Below are positions 61,671 to 64,000 of a stretch of 64,000 bases of DNA, one piece after another. Numbering within the stretch: position 1 is the stretch's first letter; every line of letters begins with the position of its first letter. Both the position numbers and the translations under genes were made by a program. Source of the DNA: Methanomicrobia archaeon (GTDB taxonomy: Archaea; Halobacteriota; Bog-38; Methanoflorentales; Methanoflorentaceae); contig JACTTZ010000008.1 of NCBI GenBank assembly GCA_015660915.1, positions 1 through 64,000 on the forward strand, read 5' to 3'. The notes beneath the pieces were generated by a model. That model was not told the origin of the DNA. It made no database searches and saw only the letters and a list, made by a program, of their open reading frames with translations.

Positions 61671-62579
61671 TCATTCTAGGTCAGCATAATCGCTCAGAAT
61701 CTGGTGAAGGTCGAACTTGAAAGGCCCAAGCTCTCCTCCGTAGTTGCCTGCTGATATACTCTTAATTCCTTGCGCATGAGCTGCGGCGTGCATTCCCCGC
61801 TTCATCGCTTCAGCAATAACCCCTTCGTCAAGGCCACAAATTACGATTTCATAAATCGATTTCACGCCGTCCGGGACGAATGAATCAGGGATTTTGTCTT
61901 TGAGTGTCGGGGCAAGTCTGTGGTGGGTAGAAGCCTTCATAAAAGTCGAGTATGTTGGACAACCTACTTTAGACCCGGATGCAACAATCCCTCCTGGGAA
62001 CGGGGTTATCGTCCCTTCAACAGATTTGATTGCTCCAACTGCAGCTTGAGCGGCCAAGAGCGCCGAACCTTGCGTTTCGCCGTAGATAAAGAAATTGCCC
62101 CCGGCAACACCCTTTTGCACGCCATAGGTCTCTTCACAGATGAACTCGCCCTCAAGAATGGGGATCGCCCACACGCTCCGACCACCGACAGTGGTCTGAT
62201 ATTCGTATCCGTCTCCAAAGAAGTGGAGCTTCACCGGCACTGTTTCTTCTGATTCCAACGCGTTGAACACAGCGGTTGTGGCGGCGGTGAGGACGCATTC
62301 TCCAATCCTTTCAATAAGGTTGCTTTTTATCTGTTTCTTGGATGGATGAACAACCATAATTATGACCCCTGGTCTGCCATCAGGAGTCTCGTTAGGCTGT
62401 ACATAGCGATCTATTCCTGCTTCTGCGCTACAACCGATGACCGATGTTGCAAATCCAGTCGCAACGATTGCAGCAGTTTCGGCAAGCGCGGTGGTTGCGC
62501 CCGTAATCAAGACGCGTGCTACGTATACGGGGAATGCCTCTGCGTAGGTGTCGTCAATTTTTACGCCGTTTACCTTCAT
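61671..62579 (-). CDS. ftr: Formylmethanofuran-H4MPT formyltransferase
   Basis: Ftr moves the formyl group from formylmethanofuran to tetrahydromethanopterin, the step after Fwd. The 302-aa protein shows VNGVKIDDTYAEAFPVYVAR, ATGFATSVIGCSAEAGID, TPDGRPGVIIM, TPFPGGIVASGSKVGCPTYS and ISAGNYGGELGPFKFDL. GGAAGG precedes the ATG, and GATATAATAG on the minus strand at 62621-62630 is a good TATA box. Ftr and mtd lie in line with about 150 bases between. Confidence 0.97.
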   Translation of the reverse strand: MKVNGVKIDDTYAEAFPVYVARVLITGATTALAETAAIVATGFATSVIGCSAEAGIDRYVQPNETPDGRPGVIIMVVHPSKKQIKSNLIERIGECVLTAATTAVFNALESEETVPVKLHFFGDGYEYQTTVGGRSVWAIPILEGEFICEETYGVQKGVAGGNFFIYGETQGSALLAAQAAVGAIKSVEGTITPFPGGIVASGSKVGCPTYSTFMKASTHHRLAPTLKDKIPDSFVPDGVKSIYEIVICGLDEGVIAEAMKRGMHAAAHAQGIKSISAGNYGGELGPFKFDLHQILSDYADLE

Positions 62580-62831
62580 TTTAAACCTTCCAACATTTTA
62601 TCATCCCTTAGCATCGTCCGCTATTATATCTTTCTGTTTCAAAAAATAGGGCTGTCAGGACTCGGTGCGCTTCTATGACCTTAGATCAATTAGTTGGAGC
62701 ATTGCCGTGCGTTGATTTCTGGCTCGAAGTATCTACGGGGCGTATAAGCGTACTGGATGCGCGCGTCTGCGACATAGTACTTTAAAATTGTTTTGTGCAA
62801 GCGTTTATTGCGCATTATTCACATAGATTCT

Positions 62832-63230
62832 ATGATGCGTTATCCTCGCAGTCGTTTTGTTGTGCAGGAGCATTTCGCTAGGCATCATCACTATGACTTT
62901 CGTCTCGAAATGGACGGAACTTTAAAGAGCTGGGCAATTCCAAAAGAAGTCCCTCGCGTACGGAAAGTTAAGCGCCTCGCTGTAAAAGTCGAGGATCACG
63001 ACTTGGATTACATTGGCTTTGAGGGAGAGATTGCGGAGGGCCAATACGGTGCGGGGACCGTCAAGATATTCGATTCAGGGGACTACTACTTGCTCGAAAA
63101 GAAAGAGGATAAGATTAAAGTGGCCCTTCTCGGTAGCAAGCTCGAGGGCGTATACGAGCTTATTCGTTTGAAAGATCCGAAGAACTGGCTCATGTTTATG
63201 GTGGGTGATCGTCCGTACGTTACCAGTTAA
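62832..63230 (+). CDS. Stand-alone LigD-type 3'-phosphoesterase
   Basis: A 132-aa domain like the phosphoesterase part of bacterial LigD, which trims 3' ends for DNA repair. FVVQEHFARHHHYDFRLEMD carries the catalytic His-His-Asp pattern, then LKSWAIPKEVPR, DHDLDYIGFEGEIAEGQYG and GTVKIFDSGDY. Archaea are known to have single-domain versions. The ATG at 62832 is the natural start. Confidence 0.93.
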   Translation: MMRYPRSRFVVQEHFARHHHYDFRLEMDGTLKSWAIPKEVPRVRKVKRLAVKVEDHDLDYIGFEGEIAEGQYGAGTVKIFDSGDYYLLEKKEDKIKVALLGSKLEGVYELIRLKDPKNWLMFMVGDRPYVTS

Positions 63231-63242
63231 GCAGGAGCAGAC

Positions 63243-63410
63243 GTGACCAACTCAAGAAAGATATTGTGTAAGGATGGATGCACGGGATGCAACGTCGCGA
63301 ACACTGCGCTGATCGTGCCTATCCATAAAATGAAAGAAAGAGACTTTAAGAAGTTGGGTATCGACTTTTGGACCTCAGACTTCAGCGACATATTTTCGAA
63401 CGGAACATGA
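63243..63410 (+). CDS. Small cysteine-bearing protein (55 aa)
   Basis: A short ORF missing from the supplied track. GGAG lies 6-8 bases before its GTG start, 13 bases after the phosphoesterase gene. The product starts MTNSRKILCKDGCTGCNVAN with a CxxxCxxC group, and ends DFWTSDFSDIFSNGT. It may bind a metal; the family is unknown. Confidence 0.55.
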   Translation: MTNSRKILCKDGCTGCNVANTALIVPIHKMKERDFKKLGIDFWTSDFSDIFSNGT

Positions 63411-63499
63411 TTACGTCTGATAAGCGCCTTTTACAGTTATTTGAGACTGCCAAGAAAATGCAATCCCAATCGATCTCTGTTAGAGACTCAAAATGCTGA
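63407..63499 (+). CDS. Possible 30-aa peptide
   Basis: An ATG overlaps the stop of the previous ORF (ATGA) and opens 30 codons, MITSDKRLLQLFETAKKMQS and on, whose stop overlaps the next ATG. Overlaps on both sides suggest translational coupling. It may be a real small gene or simply a bridge. Confidence 0.3.
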   Translation: MITSDKRLLQLFETAKKMQSQSISVRDSKC

Positions 63500-64000
63500 A
63501 AAAGCCTCTTAAGGACTTTCAAGGTAACGAGTATCTCGAAAAGTATTTTTCTGTTGATTTCAGAACGATTGCTCGCGACACGTGCTTTCTAATGTCGAGC
63601 GTTGCCACCGTAAAAAAGCACAAGTTAACTCCACATGTTTACACAAGCAATAAGTTGGCAGACAGACGAGTCGGTTGGATCTACTACCAAGCCTATACGT
63701 TAGCTCTATCGGGCAAGTATGTCGAAAGCCTCGCGCGATTTGATGAGGTGTTGAGACTGGAGCCAGGGTACATCCACGCGTGGAATCAAAAAGGTCTATG
63801 CAACTATTTTTTAAAGCGCTATAGTAGCGCCATCAGTTGCTTTGACAAAGCTAGCTCTTTGAACTCGCTCTATCTTGAGTCGCTTAACAACAAAGGCTGC
63901 GCTTTGCAGAGACTTGATGAGTTTGGAGCAGCAATCGATTGCTTTGATAAAGTGGAATCGATACGCGCAGGTTTGTTTGAGACGTTAAACAACAAAGCCC
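63493..64000 (+). CDS. TPR-repeat protein (partial, runs off the window)
   Basis: The frame is open from the ATG at 63493 to the window end, so the track missed it. It begins MLKKPLKDFQGNEYLEKYFS. After about 65 residues, tetratricopeptide repeats start: WIYYQAYTLALSGKYVESLA, RFDEVLRLEPGYIHAWNQKG, then CFDKASSLNSLYLESLNNKG. TPR proteins act as scaffolds; the partner is unknown. At least three repeats are seen. Confidence 0.85.
   Translation, partial: MLKKPLKDFQGNEYLEKYFSVDFRTIARDTCFLMSSVATVKKHKLTPHVYTSNKLADRRVGWIYYQAYTLALSGKYVESLARFDEVLRLEPGYIHAWNQKGLCNYFLKRYSSAISCFDKASSLNSLYLESLNNKGCALQRLDEFGAAIDCFDKVESIRAGLFETLNNKA

Noticed and set aside
1-64000. CRISPR array, transposase or insertion sequence
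   Set aside because: No regularly spaced direct repeats with unique spacers were seen, and no transposase or integrase motif occurs in any ORF. The only tandem repeats are the short ones listed.

Overview
The window is from a euryarchaeal chromosome. The evidence is archaeal-type genes throughout: aIF2 gamma, Rpo7 and Spt4, S24e/S27ae/S15, KEOPS subunits, a thermosome, a replication factor C subunit, glycerol-1-phosphate dehydrogenase and the aconitase-X phosphomevalonate dehydratase of the archaeal mevalonate route. C1-carrier genes (fwdB, fwdD, fwdC, ftr, mtd) point to a methanogen, or a relative that runs the tetrahydromethanopterin pathway, probably in the Methanomicrobia-like branch. No mcr genes are in the window, so methanogenesis or methane oxidation is inferred, and the genus cannot be named from this sequence alone.

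Layout. 1-450: 3' end of a 23S rRNA gene, then tRNA-Cys and 5S rRNA. 0.5-4.4 kb: two PurP-family ATP-grasp genes around a COG2509-type FAD oxidoreductase, on the minus strand. 4.8-8.7 kb: formylmethanofuran dehydrogenase genes fwdB-fwdD-fwdC, with an FmdE-family gene facing away from them across a region that holds a perfect inverted repeat. 8.7-20.6 kb: a region of turnover devoted to molybdate and tungstate uptake. It has intact modA, modB, a modC/wtpC-type ATPase and a GC-richer tupA/tupB/tupC set. Between them lie relics of modB, modA, wtpA and wtpB, a frameshifted membrane-protein gene, a transplanted-looking aldehyde dehydrogenase and a duplicated control region. 20.6-30 kb: HEAT-repeat protein, molbindin, phosphoglycerate mutase, CobD/HisC-like enzyme, thioredoxin, a divergent RFC subunit, enolase and an MFS carrier. 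30-31.8 kb: a thermosome encoded as two ORFs. 31.9-53.7 kb: mostly information processing and core metabolism (UppS, KEOPS, ribosomal proteins, RNA polymerase, aIF2 gamma, ProS, EgsA, FKBP, radical SAM, M50 protease, phosphomevalonate dehydratase). 54-58.8 kb: NadM, then a CbiM/CbiN-like/CbiQ/CbiO metal importer behind a TATA box enclosed by a 9-bp inverted repeat. 58.9-64 kb: small putative DNA-binding proteins, a HEAT plus HARP-like protein, mtd, ftr, a stand-alone LigD phosphoesterase and a TPR protein cut by the window end.

How it fits together. Fwd needs a tungsten or molybdenum pterin, and the many uptake systems and the molbindin near it suggest that metal supply has been under strong, changing selection. 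Ftr and Mtd act further along the same C1 pathway. The cobalt/nickel-type importer would serve corrinoid or F430 enzymes encoded elsewhere.

Most unusual observation: the thermosome is divided between the apical and intermediate domains into a 364-aa and a 187-aa protein. The second has its own ribosome binding site, and the first ends in a CxxC tail. The second most unusual is the graveyard of metal-transporter genes.
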